From CAG-390 sp003523225 (GTDB taxonomy: Bacteria; Bacillota; Clostridia; Oscillospirales; CAG-272): DNA of 64,000 nt. Under the pieces are notes generated by a model. The model was not told the DNA's origin. It saw nothing but the letters and a program-made list of their open reading frames with translations, and searched no databases. The stretch covers positions 62,001 to 126,000 of the forward strand of contig CABPZE010000001.1 in the NCBI GenBank assembly GCA_902461815.1, written 5' to 3'. A program made the translations under genes and the position numbers. Below are positions 51,258 through 59,592 of the stretch, in pieces. Position 1 is the stretch's first letter. Every line of letters starts with the position of its first letter.

Positions 51258-52763
51258 ATGTCAAAAATAAAAAGATCCGCGTTTTTGCGCTGGATCGCTG
51301 CTTTTGTGGCTTTTATATTTCTTTTTCCGCTTCTTTTATGCACGTCGGGAGCTGAGGATACCCGTACAAGCTTTGGGGGCGAGGGGGTCTATCGCATACG
51401 AAGCCGCTCGACCGGACTTTACCTTACCGCATACCTTAACGGTTCGCGCGGAGTGGGAAAGGCTTATGTGACGCCGCTTGAGGAAAACAACGAGGCTCAG
51501 ATATTCCTCCTGAAAGAAAATGATGACGGCAGCTTTGTTATATGGCCGCAGAATGACTCTGCGATCTACTGCTTCGCCTATTCCGAAAGCACCGCTGCTG
51601 GCTCCCCGGTCGTAAAGTTGCTTACCGAAAACGATAAGGCGCATTTTGATATATTTGAAACCCGTGCCGGAGGTTGTACCATTGCTCCTTCGGGAGGCGA
51701 AAATCCGCGTGCGGTGCTTGGCGTTACGGACGAGCTTTCATATTACAGCGACAATCTGGTTCAGTTTACCGATTACTCAGAGGAGAATGCGTCGCAGCAG
51801 TGGTATTTTGAACCAGTCGAAACTAAAAAAATGACATTTGCATTTTCCAAGACCAGCGTAAAGCTGTATTCTACCGGAAATTTTTATGTCAGGCTCTATC
51901 CGTATAATTACATACAGGACAAGGTAAAATGGACGTCAAGCAACGAGGATGTGCTGATGGTGGGCGACTATGGCAGATACTGCGCGCTTGCCGAGGGAAC
52001 TGCAAAGGTTACGGCGACGGTTGACGGTGTAAGCAATTCGTTTACCGTCACAGTATCCGATAAGGCGGCGTTTACATGGTACAGCCAGCGCAGTATGGCC
52101 AACAGTGACTGGGACGGAACACTGCTCAGCGACCTGTATTTCTGGAGCAACGGATCGCGGCTCCGGTACGCCGTGGATTACCGTTCGATATATTCTGGAT
52201 ATTCATGGATGAAAGAGGGCTGCGCGCTTTGTTCGGTAGCTATGGTACTGCACAACCTTGGCGCAACGCTTGAAAAGGGTTATGATTTCCGCTCGGGGCA
52301 GACAGGCAATCTTCCTGCCGACCCATACACGGCGTCTCTCGCCAATACATATAATTTCGGAGCTTCGTCTGCGTCAGAGCTTCTTTACGGAGATCCGATC
52401 CTTGTAAACTGGAAAGCTATCGCATCGAGATTTTTTGTTGACGGCAAAGAAGTGAGCTGCCGCAAGGTTTACAGTCCGACTCTGCGCACAATTGCCAATC
52501 TGCTCAAGGAGCATCCGGCGGGCGTCGTTGTCGAGCTGAAAAAATCAACCGGTACACATTACGTTGTATTTGCAGAATGTCTTAACCCGGAGGCTGCTTC
52601 TCAGGACGCACTCCAGTTTATCGTTTATGACCCGCTTGGTTACACCTCCGATCAGGGTGACGGCGTGCTTTATGAGCGCTCGGCGTCAAATCTTATCGCG
52701 GGATTCAGCAAGTGGAGCATCAATTCTGCAATGATATACGACATTGCCGAAAAAATAAACTGA
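51258..52763 (+). CDS. secreted C39-like cysteine peptidase with ricin-type and Ig-like domains
   Basis: A 501-residue exported protein. The ATG at 51258 follows GAGAGGTG; an in-frame GTG at 51249 is rejected. After the signal peptide (~1-32) come a ricin-B-like carbohydrate-binding domain (~40-190, 'GVYRIRSRSTGLYLTA'), a BIG2-type Ig domain (~195-270, 'VKWTSSNEDVLMV'), and a C39-like papain-fold domain with Cys322 ('EGCALCSVAMVL'), His434 ('GTHYVVF') and Asp458 ('VYDPLGY'). It should act outside the cell on peptides or peptidoglycan cross-links while bound to glycans. It lacks a sorting signal and is probably released. The next gene is 48 nt away. Confidence 0.8.
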   Translation: MSKIKRSAFLRWIAAFVAFIFLFPLLLCTSGAEDTRTSFGGEGVYRIRSRSTGLYLTAYLNGSRGVGKAYVTPLEENNEAQIFLLKENDDGSFVIWPQNDSAIYCFAYSESTAAGSPVVKLLTENDKAHFDIFETRAGGCTIAPSGGENPRAVLGVTDELSYYSDNLVQFTDYSEENASQQWYFEPVETKKMTFAFSKTSVKLYSTGNFYVRLYPYNYIQDKVKWTSSNEDVLMVGDYGRYCALAEGTAKVTATVDGVSNSFTVTVSDKAAFTWYSQRSMANSDWDGTLLSDLYFWSNGSRLRYAVDYRSIYSGYSWMKEGCALCSVAMVLHNLGATLEKGYDFRSGQTGNLPADPYTASLANTYNFGASSASELLYGDPILVNWKAIASRFFVDGKEVSCRKVYSPTLRTIANLLKEHPAGVVVELKKSTGTHYVVFAECLNPEAASQDALQFIVYDPLGYTSDQGDGVLYERSASNLIAGFSKWSINSAMIYDIAEKIN

Positions 52764-52811
52764 CCGACAGGTCGGAATCAAACTGACAAATTATTTTCAA
52801 GGAGAATAAAT

Positions 52812-53105
52812 ATGCTTGCAACACTGGTATTTGTTGACGTAAAACCCGAATGCGTCGACGCATTTAAGAAGATCTCATGCTATAATCATGACAACTCACG
52901 TCTCGAACCGGGGAATGTCCGCTTTGATGTGCTTCAAAGCAGGGAAGATCCCACTCAGTTTGTGCTTTACGAGGTGTATGTAGATGAGGCGGCAGCCGCA
53001 GAACACAAAAAGACCGAGCATTATCTGCGCTGGCGCGAGGAGGTCGCTCCGTATATGAACAGTCCGCGCCGTGCCATTCCAACGACGCCGGCTGCATTTG
53101 ACTGA
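52812..53105 (+). CDS. ABM-domain (antibiotic biosynthesis monooxygenase-like) protein
   Basis: A 97-residue dimeric alpha/beta-barrel protein. It starts 'ATLVFVDVKPE', continues with 'EPGNVRFDVLQSREDP' and 'FVLYEVYVDEAA', and ends with 'HKKTEHYLRWRE', the typical order for the YgiN/LsrG-like ABM family. Members act on small quinones, haem or signalling molecules such as phospho-AI-2, or have no known substrate. AAGGAG precedes the ATG. A hairpin 5 nt after the stop ends the transcript. Confidence 0.88.
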   Translation: MLATLVFVDVKPECVDAFKKISCYNHDNSRLEPGNVRFDVLQSREDPTQFVLYEVYVDEAAAAEHKKTEHYLRWREEVAPYMNSPRRAIPTTPAAFD

Positions 53106-53109
53106 AAAA

Positions 53110-53148
53110 ATACCGGGAGTCCTTGTCTCGGAACAAGACTCCCGGTAT
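53110..53148 (+). terminator. terminator after the ABM gene
   Basis: ATACCGGGAGTC and GACTCCCGGTAT arms (53110-53121 with 53137-53148), extended by TTGT/ACAA pairing with a bulge, lie 5 nt after the stop. A T tract is weak. Confidence 0.65.
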
Positions 53149-53193
53149 GCAGTCCGTTTGAATACCCGCGGGCGCAAGCGAAAACAGAAAATA

Positions 53194-53736
53194 TCAGAAA
53201 AGATAATTCATATTTCCTGCCAAAAGTGCGGTTACGCCGCGGTATATGACCTCAGGACGGTCGTTGAAGTTTTCCTTCATTCGCAGAGCGCGGTTTTCGC
53301 TGTCAACCGTCAGCACGGTGTGAAAGATCATCTGTTTTTTCTCTGTGATCTCGCACACGACGTCAAACCTGCCGTCGTCACGCTTGACGATCTCGCAGCT
53401 TGCTGCAATTTTACGGCGTGAAAAATCAAGATACCGCAGTGCTGCGGCGAGTGATTTGTCAAGAATTGACGGAAGCAGGTCGGAGTTCAGCTCCTCAGCC
53501 ACGCATCTTCCTTTGTCGGTTACCTCATAATATGTCGTCCCGTTGTTTTCGAAGGAGGAAATAAGACCTCCGTCCAGCATTTCGATAAATGCTTCGGCAA
53601 AGTCGAGGTACATAACATAATCCGTCTGCATTACGATGTCGTTAATTGAACAGTAATCAAGCGGGTAGTTTATATTTTCAAGCAGATAAAGCACAAATAT
53701 CTTTACGTTGTTTTTGCTTCCGATAGGTGAACCCAT
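53194..53736 (-). CDS. DUF4364 family protein
   Basis: A 180-residue protein with a winged-helix-like N-terminal part ('IFVLYLLENINYPLDYCSI' and 'YEVTDKGRCVAEEL') and a mixed beta part at the end, the layout of DUF4364, a family common in Clostridia and thought to be transcriptional regulators or adaptor proteins. The ATG at 53736 is chosen because GGAG lies 5 nt before it; an in-frame TTG at 53754 has no site. It is divergent from homoserine dehydrogenase. Its target is unknown. Confidence 0.87.
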   Translation of the reverse strand: MGSPIGSKNNVKIFVLYLLENINYPLDYCSINDIVMQTDYVMYLDFAEAFIEMLDGGLISSFENNGTTYYEVTDKGRCVAEELNSDLLPSILDKSLAAALRYLDFSRRKIAASCEIVKRDDGRFDVVCEITEKKQMIFHTVLTVDSENRALRMKENFNDRPEVIYRGVTALLAGNMNYLF

Positions 53737-53928
53737 AAAAACTCCGTGCCGCAAGGGCGTATAAAATATTTTCGCGGGAACAGCTTCGCGCGATACAGTT
53801 ATTTTAACACATTACGGCGCGCACTGCAATAGTTTGCCGGGATTTTTGTGTGTATATGCAGTAAAAAATCATGATATAATGATGAAGAAAATAATTTTTA
53901 TTGACACGAAAGGTCAGGACATAAAAGT

Positions 53929-55146
53929 ATGATTAACATTGCCATTCTCGGATTCGGAACTGTGGGTTCCGGTTGTGCCGAGGTGATCACCAGAAACGAA
54001 AAAATTATCACCGCACGTCTTGGGGACAGCGTGAATATCAAGTATATACTTGATCTGCGCGATTTCCCGGACAGCCCATTCGCCGACCGCATTGTCCATG
54101 ATTTTTCGGTCATACGCGACGACCCTGAGGTCAGCATAGTTGCCGAAATGATGGGCGGGATACATCCCGCCGCTGACTTTACGCGCGAATGCCTTATGGC
54201 AGGAAAGTCTGTTGTCACTTCCAACAAGGCTGTGGTGGCGGCAGTGGGGGATGAGCTACTTGATATCGCGCGTCAGCAGGGATGCAGATATCTTTTTGAG
54301 GCGGCAGTCGGCGGAGGTATCCCGGTAATTCGTCCGCTTATTGATGAGCTTGCCGATAATGAGATCAATTCTATTGCCGGGATCCTCAACGGTACAACAA
54401 ACTATATCCTGACCGAAATGACGCGCAACGGCACTCCTTTTGACAATGTTCTGCGTCGCGCGCAGGAGCTTGGATATGCCGAGGCTGACCCTTCCGCCGA
54501 TGTGGACGGATTTGACGCGGCGCGGAAGATAATCATACTTGCGGCTATCGCTTACGGCAAGCTGCTTCCTCTTGAATCTGTATGCGTCGAGGGAATACGG
54601 AATATTGAAGCCGAGGATGTTGCGCTGCTGTCTCAGGCAGGCGCGTCCATTAAGCTTATTGCTTACACCGAAAAAAATACCGAAACCGGCGCGATATATG
54701 CCGCGGCAACGCCGCGCGTGGTGATGCCTTCCTGCCCGCTCTGCCACGTTGACGATGTATTCAACGGCGTGCTTATTGACGGAAATGTGCTTGGTGAGAC
54801 GATGTTTTACGGACGCGGGGCGGGAAAGCTGCCTACCGCCAGCGCTGTGGTGTCCGACATCATAGATGCCGAAGAACGTCCGGCGGCTGTTCAGCAGCGG
54901 CTTGTATGGAAAAAGGCTGACTCTGCGGATATTGCCGACCGTAACGGTTGCCGCTGCCGCCGTTGCTTCATCCTTGAAGGATCTGTTGTAAAAATGCCCG
55001 CAGTGTGTTCCGGAGATGATGTGATCACAGTCAGCCGAGACGGAAGGACCGCTGTTATTACTGCGGAAAGGCTTACCGACTCCGAGGCGGAAGCGGTTGT
55101 GCGAGAGCTTGGCGCTGTTTGCCGACGCGAATACCGCGTAATATAA
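53929..55146 (+). CDS. hom: homoserine dehydrogenase
   Basis: A 405-residue enzyme that reduces aspartate semialdehyde to homoserine in the threonine/methionine pathway. The N-terminal Rossmann motif 'GFGTVGSG' (8-15), the catalytic region 'GGGIPVIRPL' with 'GILNGTTNYILTEM', and 'ADPSADVDGFDAARK' (containing the hydride-transfer lysine) are all present. A C-terminal ACT-like region (~340-400) probably senses threonine. The usual length is ~430, so the regulatory part is short. AGGTCAGGA precedes the ATG. No threonine synthase or homoserine kinase gene follows; the gene stands alone. Confidence 0.94.
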   Translation: MINIAILGFGTVGSGCAEVITRNEKIITARLGDSVNIKYILDLRDFPDSPFADRIVHDFSVIRDDPEVSIVAEMMGGIHPAADFTRECLMAGKSVVTSNKAVVAAVGDELLDIARQQGCRYLFEAAVGGGIPVIRPLIDELADNEINSIAGILNGTTNYILTEMTRNGTPFDNVLRRAQELGYAEADPSADVDGFDAARKIIILAAIAYGKLLPLESVCVEGIRNIEAEDVALLSQAGASIKLIAYTEKNTETGAIYAAATPRVVMPSCPLCHVDDVFNGVLIDGNVLGETMFYGRGAGKLPTASAVVSDIIDAEERPAAVQQRLVWKKADSADIADRNGCRCRRCFILEGSVVKMPAVCSGDDVITVSRDGRTAVITAERLTDSEAEAVVRELGAVCRREYRVI

Positions 55147-55285
55147 AACAGTACGTAAACATATCCGTATTAAAATAAATGTCAGGTGCAAACCGTGTGA
55201 GCGGAATGCATCTGATTTTTCTTGGTTTTTTTTAATATGTCTTGACAGCTTGAGATGTCTGATTTATTTTATGGAAAACGTAAAT

Positions 55286-55321
55286 TTCCGGGATGCCGCG
55301 TTGTTAAGCGACACCCCGGAA
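55286..55321 (-). terminator. hairpin after the zinc-ribbon gene
   Basis: TTCCGGG (55286-55292) and CCCGGAA (55315-55321) form the base of a stem with further inner pairing. It lies 20 nt downstream of the zinc-ribbon stop on the minus strand, between that gene and hom, and may stop both. Confidence 0.5.
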
Positions 55322-55340
55322 ATTCCGGAAATATGTAAGA

Positions 55341-55703
55341 TTATTCTTTTTCCGCGCGGCGGCGTCTTTCTGCCATGCGTTTTTCGTGGCAGGCGCTGCA
55401 GTATACAGGTTTGTCCTTTGAAGGCTCAAAGGGCAGCTTGGCTTCTGCTCCGCATGCGTCGCAGACAGCATAGTAATACTGGCGCTCGGGCTGTCCGGCG
55501 TTTTTCTTGGCGTTGCGGCACTCGCGGCATCTCTTGGGTTTGTTGAGATAGCCTTTTTCCTTGTAGAAAGCCTGTTCCCCTGCGCTGAAAACAAATTCCT
55601 TGCCGCATTCTACGCAAACCAGCGTTTCATCGGTAAATTCTGTTTTCTTCTCAGTAGTTTCAGCCGGTTCTGCTGCTGCAACTCTTACTTCTTCGTCGTT
55701 CAT
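55341..55703 (-). CDS. zinc-ribbon protein with four CxxC knuckles
   Basis: A 120-residue protein with an acidic N-terminus (~1-28), then CVEC, CREC, CDAC and CSAC knuckles that can form two zinc ribbons, each binding one Zn. 'YYYAVCDACG' and the basic tail 'KRMAERRRRAE' suggest nucleic-acid contact. The family (probable zinc-ribbon domain, zf-trcl-like) is common in Clostridia without a proven role. GGAGGAGAC lies directly before the ATG. It lies downstream of the sigma-factor gene on the same strand, 146 nt apart. A link to transcription is conceivable but unproven. Confidence 0.85.
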   Translation of the reverse strand: MNDEEVRVAAAEPAETTEKKTEFTDETLVCVECGKEFVFSAGEQAFYKEKGYLNKPKRCRECRNAKKNAGQPERQYYYAVCDACGAEAKLPFEPSKDKPVYCSACHEKRMAERRRRAEKE

Positions 55704-55849
55704 GTCTCCTCCATGAAAAAAAGTTATTTGCCCTGCGGCTGATACAGACCGAAACCTATGAGAATAAACCCAAACGCTCTGATGTTTAAGCTACTGGGGC
55801 ATTTTATTTAAAGCGGTCGATCGATCCGCTTTGAATTCTGCTATTGATC

Positions 55850-56500
55850 TTATTTTTGATCCTGTTTGTTATGCTCAAGAATGGTGCGCAGCTTGCGGCG
55901 TACGCGGGTTATGGCGTTTCCGACCGATTTTTTTGACCTCCCGGTACGTCGGGCGATCTCATCCGTGCTGACTCCGGCGTAATATTGCCACCAGACAGTG
56001 TTTTCAAAATCGGAGAGGTTGTCCCTTATGATCTTTCGCAGCGCGCGTTCGTTTTCGCGCTCTATTACGGAATCTGCGGGGCATGAAGTGCCGACTTCTG
56101 TTGCGTCGTCGATAGGTACAAGCTCATAGTGCTTTTTTCTCAGTGTAATTTTACGAAGCGCGCTGATTATCGCTTTATTGACGCATACCTTGGCATAAAG
56201 ACCGAATTTCACATCCCGGCGCAGAATATCGTATTTCATGACCGCGCGGTGAAAGGCAAGCAAAGCCTCCTGTTCGATCTCCTCAAAATCCTGCGCACCT
56301 ACCTCTCCGCGATACTGTGATACCGCTGAGGAAAGCATGGGGCTGTATTCGGCGGCAAGCTGTTCAAAAGCATTGCTGTCGCCATCGCGGGCTTTAAGTA
56401 TCAGTCGCAGATGTGCCGCGTCGTCGCCAAGCAGAGGCGCTTTTGCACGGTCGTTGGCAGGTTCTTCGTAAGTAATTATATCGGATTTTTTTTCAACCAT
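55850..56500 (-). CDS. RNA polymerase sigma-70-family factor (SigH/ECF-like)
   Basis: A 216-residue sigma factor. Region 2 spans ~45-115 ('DFEEIEQEALLAFHRAVMKYD', with 'GLYAKVCVNKAIISALRK' as the -10-recognising helix). Region 4 is at ~155-210 and ends with a typical helix-turn-helix ('YYAGVSTDEIARRTGRSKKS'). Region 1.1, region 3 and any anti-sigma gene are absent, so it belongs to the short alternative sigma factors related to SigH. It is driven by a consensus sigma-A promoter; an SD is poorly placed. It may control stationary-phase or sporulation genes, which is inference from family. Confidence 0.88.
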   Translation of the reverse strand: MVEKKSDIITYEEPANDRAKAPLLGDDAAHLRLILKARDGDSNAFEQLAAEYSPMLSSAVSQYRGEVGAQDFEEIEQEALLAFHRAVMKYDILRRDVKFGLYAKVCVNKAIISALRKITLRKKHYELVPIDDATEVGTSCPADSVIERENERALRKIIRDNLSDFENTVWWQYYAGVSTDEIARRTGRSKKSVGNAITRVRRKLRTILEHNKQDQK

Positions 56501-56539
56501 ATGGACTGTCGGAAGCCTTTTCCTGATTTATACATATTT

Positions 56540-56568
56540 ATTATAAAACATGAATCAAAAAATGTCAA
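56540..56568 (-). promoter_or_regulatory. consensus sigma-A promoter of the sigma-factor gene
   Basis: On the minus strand TTGACA (56568-56563), a 17-nt spacer and TATAAT (56545-56540) fit the consensus perfectly. The sigma gene starts ~40 nt downstream. Apart from this and the pepF promoter, the 56501-56896 gap holds no gene; a 10-bp direct repeat there is noted under findings. Confidence 0.8.
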
Positions 56569-56776
56569 TAGTTTTTGTGCAGTTTTTTCAAAGAAATATA
56601 ATTTTTTTTGAGTGTGTTTTGGCGGGAATATATAATGCCTGAAAAATGAGCCGTGGTATTGCCGAGAAAACGCCGCGGAAGTGTGTCAGCGGTAAACAAC
56701 CCGGCTTTTTGCCGCACGTGATTTGCTTATCTTTTGAAATCATGCCCCGAAAACAGTCAAAAATCACGGCTGTTGA

Positions 56777-56805
56777 TTGACATGGCGTGATTTGCATGAT
56801 ATAAT
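56777..56805 (+). promoter_or_regulatory. consensus sigma-A promoter of pepF
   Basis: TTGACA (56777-56782), a 17-nt spacer and TATAAT (56800-56805) match the consensus and lie about 90 nt before the pepF ATG. Confidence 0.8.
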
Positions 56806-56896
56806 TAACTTAAGTTTTTTGAAAAACCAGGTATCCGGAGAGAGATAACGCACAAACTGGCGTCATATAGCTCCGCATACCGAAAGGAAGTAAAGT

Positions 56897-58687
56897 ATGA
56901 AAAGCAGAAATGAAATGAACCCTGAGTTCATGTGGGACTTTTCCCATATTTTCCCCACGCGTGAAGCGTTTGAAGCTGCCTTCACCGAGTGCGTCGGTGC
57001 GGTTGAAAATATAGACCGCTTCCGCGGTCATCTCGGTGACAGCCCAGCCGCCCTTGCCGAAGGTCTTGGGGCAGTATACGGCGCTGCGGAAAAACTGGAA
57101 AAGGTATATTCATACGCATCGCTTCATAAGGAGGCGGATAATTCTGATCCCGAAAACCAGGAGCTTGAGGCAAGAGCCATAGGACTTTATGTCAGGTTCA
57201 GCACAGCATCATCCTTCTGTGAGCCAGAGGTGCTTTCTATCGGTTCTGAAAAGCTGACTCGTTGGCTTGAGGAAACTCCGGCTCTCAAGACCTACACGCA
57301 TATGCTGCACGATCTTATACGCAGTGAGGCTCACGTGCTTGATCCTCAGCGCGAGCAGATGCTTGCTCAGCTTGGCGACGCTGCACGTTCACCCAAGGAT
57401 TGCTACGACATGCTGACATCGGTGGATATGGAGTTCCCATCAGTTAAAATGTCGGACGGCTCTGAAGCTCCGCTGACAAACGGCAATTTCGGTGTTTATC
57501 GCGAGAACACCGACCGTGCGGTGCGCGAGGATGCTTTCCAAAAGTTTTTCGGGACATACAAAAAGTATATCAATACCTTTGCGGCGACTTATGCCGGCTC
57601 GGTGAAGTATGATTGCTTCAATGCTTCCGTGCGAGGGTTTGGTTCGGCTTGCGAGGCGGCGCTCAGCGGCGGTAATGTCCCGGTTTCGGTTTACGATTCT
57701 CTTGTCGGCGCAATTCACGACGCTCTGCCGTCTATGCGCAGATATCTTGACCTGCGCCGTCGTGCGTTGGGACTTGAGAAAATTGATATGTTTGATCTTT
57801 ACGTTCCTATGGTGGAGGGAGTTGAGATCCCCATGCCGTATTCTGACGCAAAGACGCTTGTCAAGGAGGCGCTCAAGCCTTTCGGACCGAGATACGCCGA
57901 GCTGCTTGACCGCGCATATAACGAGCATTGGATAGATGTTTATGAAAACAAAGGTAAAAGCTCCGGAGCGTTTTCTGCTGGAGTTTACGGCGTTCATCCT
58001 TACGTACTTCTCAACTATACCGACACTCTTGACGATGCATTTACCCTTGCACACGAGCTGGGGCATGCCATGCATTCCTTCTTTTCCAGTGAAGCGCAGG
58101 ACTATGTAAACAGCGAATACCGTATAATGGTCGCCGAAGTTGCCTCCACCGTGAACGAGGTTATGCTGACCAAATTCCTGTTGGCGCACGAAACAAATCC
58201 CGCTCGCCGTGCATATATCCTCAATCATTTCCTTGAGGGCTTCCGCACCACCGTCTTCCGTCAGACGCTGTTTGCCGAGTTTGAACGTACCGCTCACGAT
58301 ATGTATGCTGCCGGAACGCCGCTCACCGCAAAATCTTTGTCCGACACCTATTACAGCCTGATATCCACCTATTATGAGGGTGCACAGATCAATGATATCA
58401 TGAGGTATGAGTGGTCTTACATTCCTCACTTCTACCGTGCATTTTACGTTTATCAGTATGCCACCGGTTTTTGCAGCGCGGTTGCCATTGCCGGAAAGAT
58501 TGCGGCGGGCGCAGATCCATCCGGATATCTGCACTTCCTTACACTCGGCGGTTCGGATTACCCGATCGAAGAGCTGAAGACCGCCGGCGTCGACCTTACG
58601 AAGCCGGATACCGTTGCCGACGCCATGCGCATTTTCGATGAGACCATCACCGAGCTTGAAGAACTGCTTGAAAGGATGAAAAAATAA
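56897..58687 (+). CDS. pepF: oligoendopeptidase F (M3 family)
   Basis: A 596-residue cytoplasmic metallopeptidase of normal length. The zinc motif HELGH is at residues 386-390 ('LAHELGHAMHSFF') with the third ligand Glu in 'IMVAEVASTVNE', both hallmarks of M3B. The N-terminus 'FMWDFSHIFPTREAFE' and the C-terminal 'HFLTLGGSDYPIEELK' are also typical. It degrades peptides of about 6-18 residues after uptake or protein turnover. AAAGGAAG precedes the ATG. The following gene begins 2 nt after its stop, so both are read from one transcript. Confidence 0.96.
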   Translation: MKSRNEMNPEFMWDFSHIFPTREAFEAAFTECVGAVENIDRFRGHLGDSPAALAEGLGAVYGAAEKLEKVYSYASLHKEADNSDPENQELEARAIGLYVRFSTASSFCEPEVLSIGSEKLTRWLEETPALKTYTHMLHDLIRSEAHVLDPQREQMLAQLGDAARSPKDCYDMLTSVDMEFPSVKMSDGSEAPLTNGNFGVYRENTDRAVREDAFQKFFGTYKKYINTFAATYAGSVKYDCFNASVRGFGSACEAALSGGNVPVSVYDSLVGAIHDALPSMRRYLDLRRRALGLEKIDMFDLYVPMVEGVEIPMPYSDAKTLVKEALKPFGPRYAELLDRAYNEHWIDVYENKGKSSGAFSAGVYGVHPYVLLNYTDTLDDAFTLAHELGHAMHSFFSSEAQDYVNSEYRIMVAEVASTVNEVMLTKFLLAHETNPARRAYILNHFLEGFRTTVFRQTLFAEFERTAHDMYAAGTPLTAKSLSDTYYSLISTYYEGAQINDIMRYEWSYIPHFYRAFYVYQYATGFCSAVAIAGKIAAGADPSGYLHFLTLGGSDYPIEELKTAGVDLTKPDTVADAMRIFDETITELEELLERMKK

Positions 58688-58689
58688 AA

Positions 58690-59499
58690 ATGAATAACAC
58701 TGAATTCGGTCTCTCCCTTGCCTCCCGCGCCGCCGGGATAGCAAGGGAGGCGCGAGATATCATTCTCGGCAGGCGCGGCGCGGCGGAGGTCTCCGAAAAG
58801 GGGGCGCATGATTTTGTCACCGCCGCTGACCGCGCGGTACAGCAACTGCTTTTTACCCGTCTGAAAGAGGAATTTCCAGATTTTGCGCTCTTTGGCGAGG
58901 AGGGAGAGCACGAGCTCATCGACAGGTCGGTTCCGACATGGGTCGTTGACCCCATTGACGGTACTACAAGTTTTGTGCGCGGTCACCGTGCATCTGTGGT
59001 TTCGGTCGCACTGGTGTTTGATGGCGACAGCCGCATAGGTGTGATTTATGACCCGTACAGCGACGAGGTATTTACTGCGGCGCGCGGAGCAGGCTCTTTT
59101 TGCGGCGATGAAAGGCTGAAGGTCAGCGACGTCAGCTATTCCGAGGCGATAATTGCAATGGGAACCATGCCGTACGATAAGTCAAACAGTGAGAGCTTTT
59201 TCCGGATGTGGCACAGGATCTTTCTGGAGACAAACGATCTGCGCCGTATCGGATCGGCTGCCCGTGACATCGTGCGCATTGCCGAAGGTAAGATTGAGGG
59301 CTACTGCGAGCGTGGGCTTGGAACGTGGGACTTTGCCGCGGCATCCTTGATCCTCACCGAAGCCGGAGGCGTTTTTACCGACTGGAACGGCAGCCGCGTG
59401 GTCATGGACGGAATAAAAAAGAATGTTGTTGCAGCAACTCCCAAAGCGGCAGCTCAGCTTCTCCGTTGTATCGAAGAAGAATATAATAGCCGCGCATGA
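58690..59499 (+). CDS. inositol monophosphatase family protein
   Basis: A 269-residue Mg-dependent sugar phosphatase. The motifs are complete: 'DFVTAADRAVQ', 'FGEEGE', 'VVDPIDGTTSFVRG' and 'GLGTWDFAAASLILTEAGG' supply the metal-binding residues of the IMPase/SuhB superfamily. It could hydrolyse inositol-1-phosphate, fructose-1,6-bisphosphate, PAP or similar. It starts 2 nt after pepF and probably depends on translational coupling, because no separate strong binding site is seen other than AAGGATG inside the pepF end. Confidence 0.92.
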   Translation: MNNTEFGLSLASRAAGIAREARDIILGRRGAAEVSEKGAHDFVTAADRAVQQLLFTRLKEEFPDFALFGEEGEHELIDRSVPTWVVDPIDGTTSFVRGHRASVVSVALVFDGDSRIGVIYDPYSDEVFTAARGAGSFCGDERLKVSDVSYSEAIIAMGTMPYDKSNSESFFRMWHRIFLETNDLRRIGSAARDIVRIAEGKIEGYCERGLGTWDFAAASLILTEAGGVFTDWNGSRVVMDGIKKNVVAATPKAAAQLLRCIEEEYNSRA

Positions 59500-59592
59500 G
59501 GATAATGCTCATGCAATGGATCTCAGGATCGTAATCCAAATCTGAAAAACGGCACACGTGCCAAAAACAATATAAAGGTATGGTAATAAGAG

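Noticed and set aside
54256..55191. 311-codon minus-strand open frame opposite homoserine dehydrogenase
   Set aside because: Antisense shadow of hom; basic, Arg/His-rich sequence with no domain or start signal.
57440..58744. 434-codon minus-strand open frame opposite pepF
   Set aside because: Antisense shadow of pepF; no ribosome binding site and no domain.
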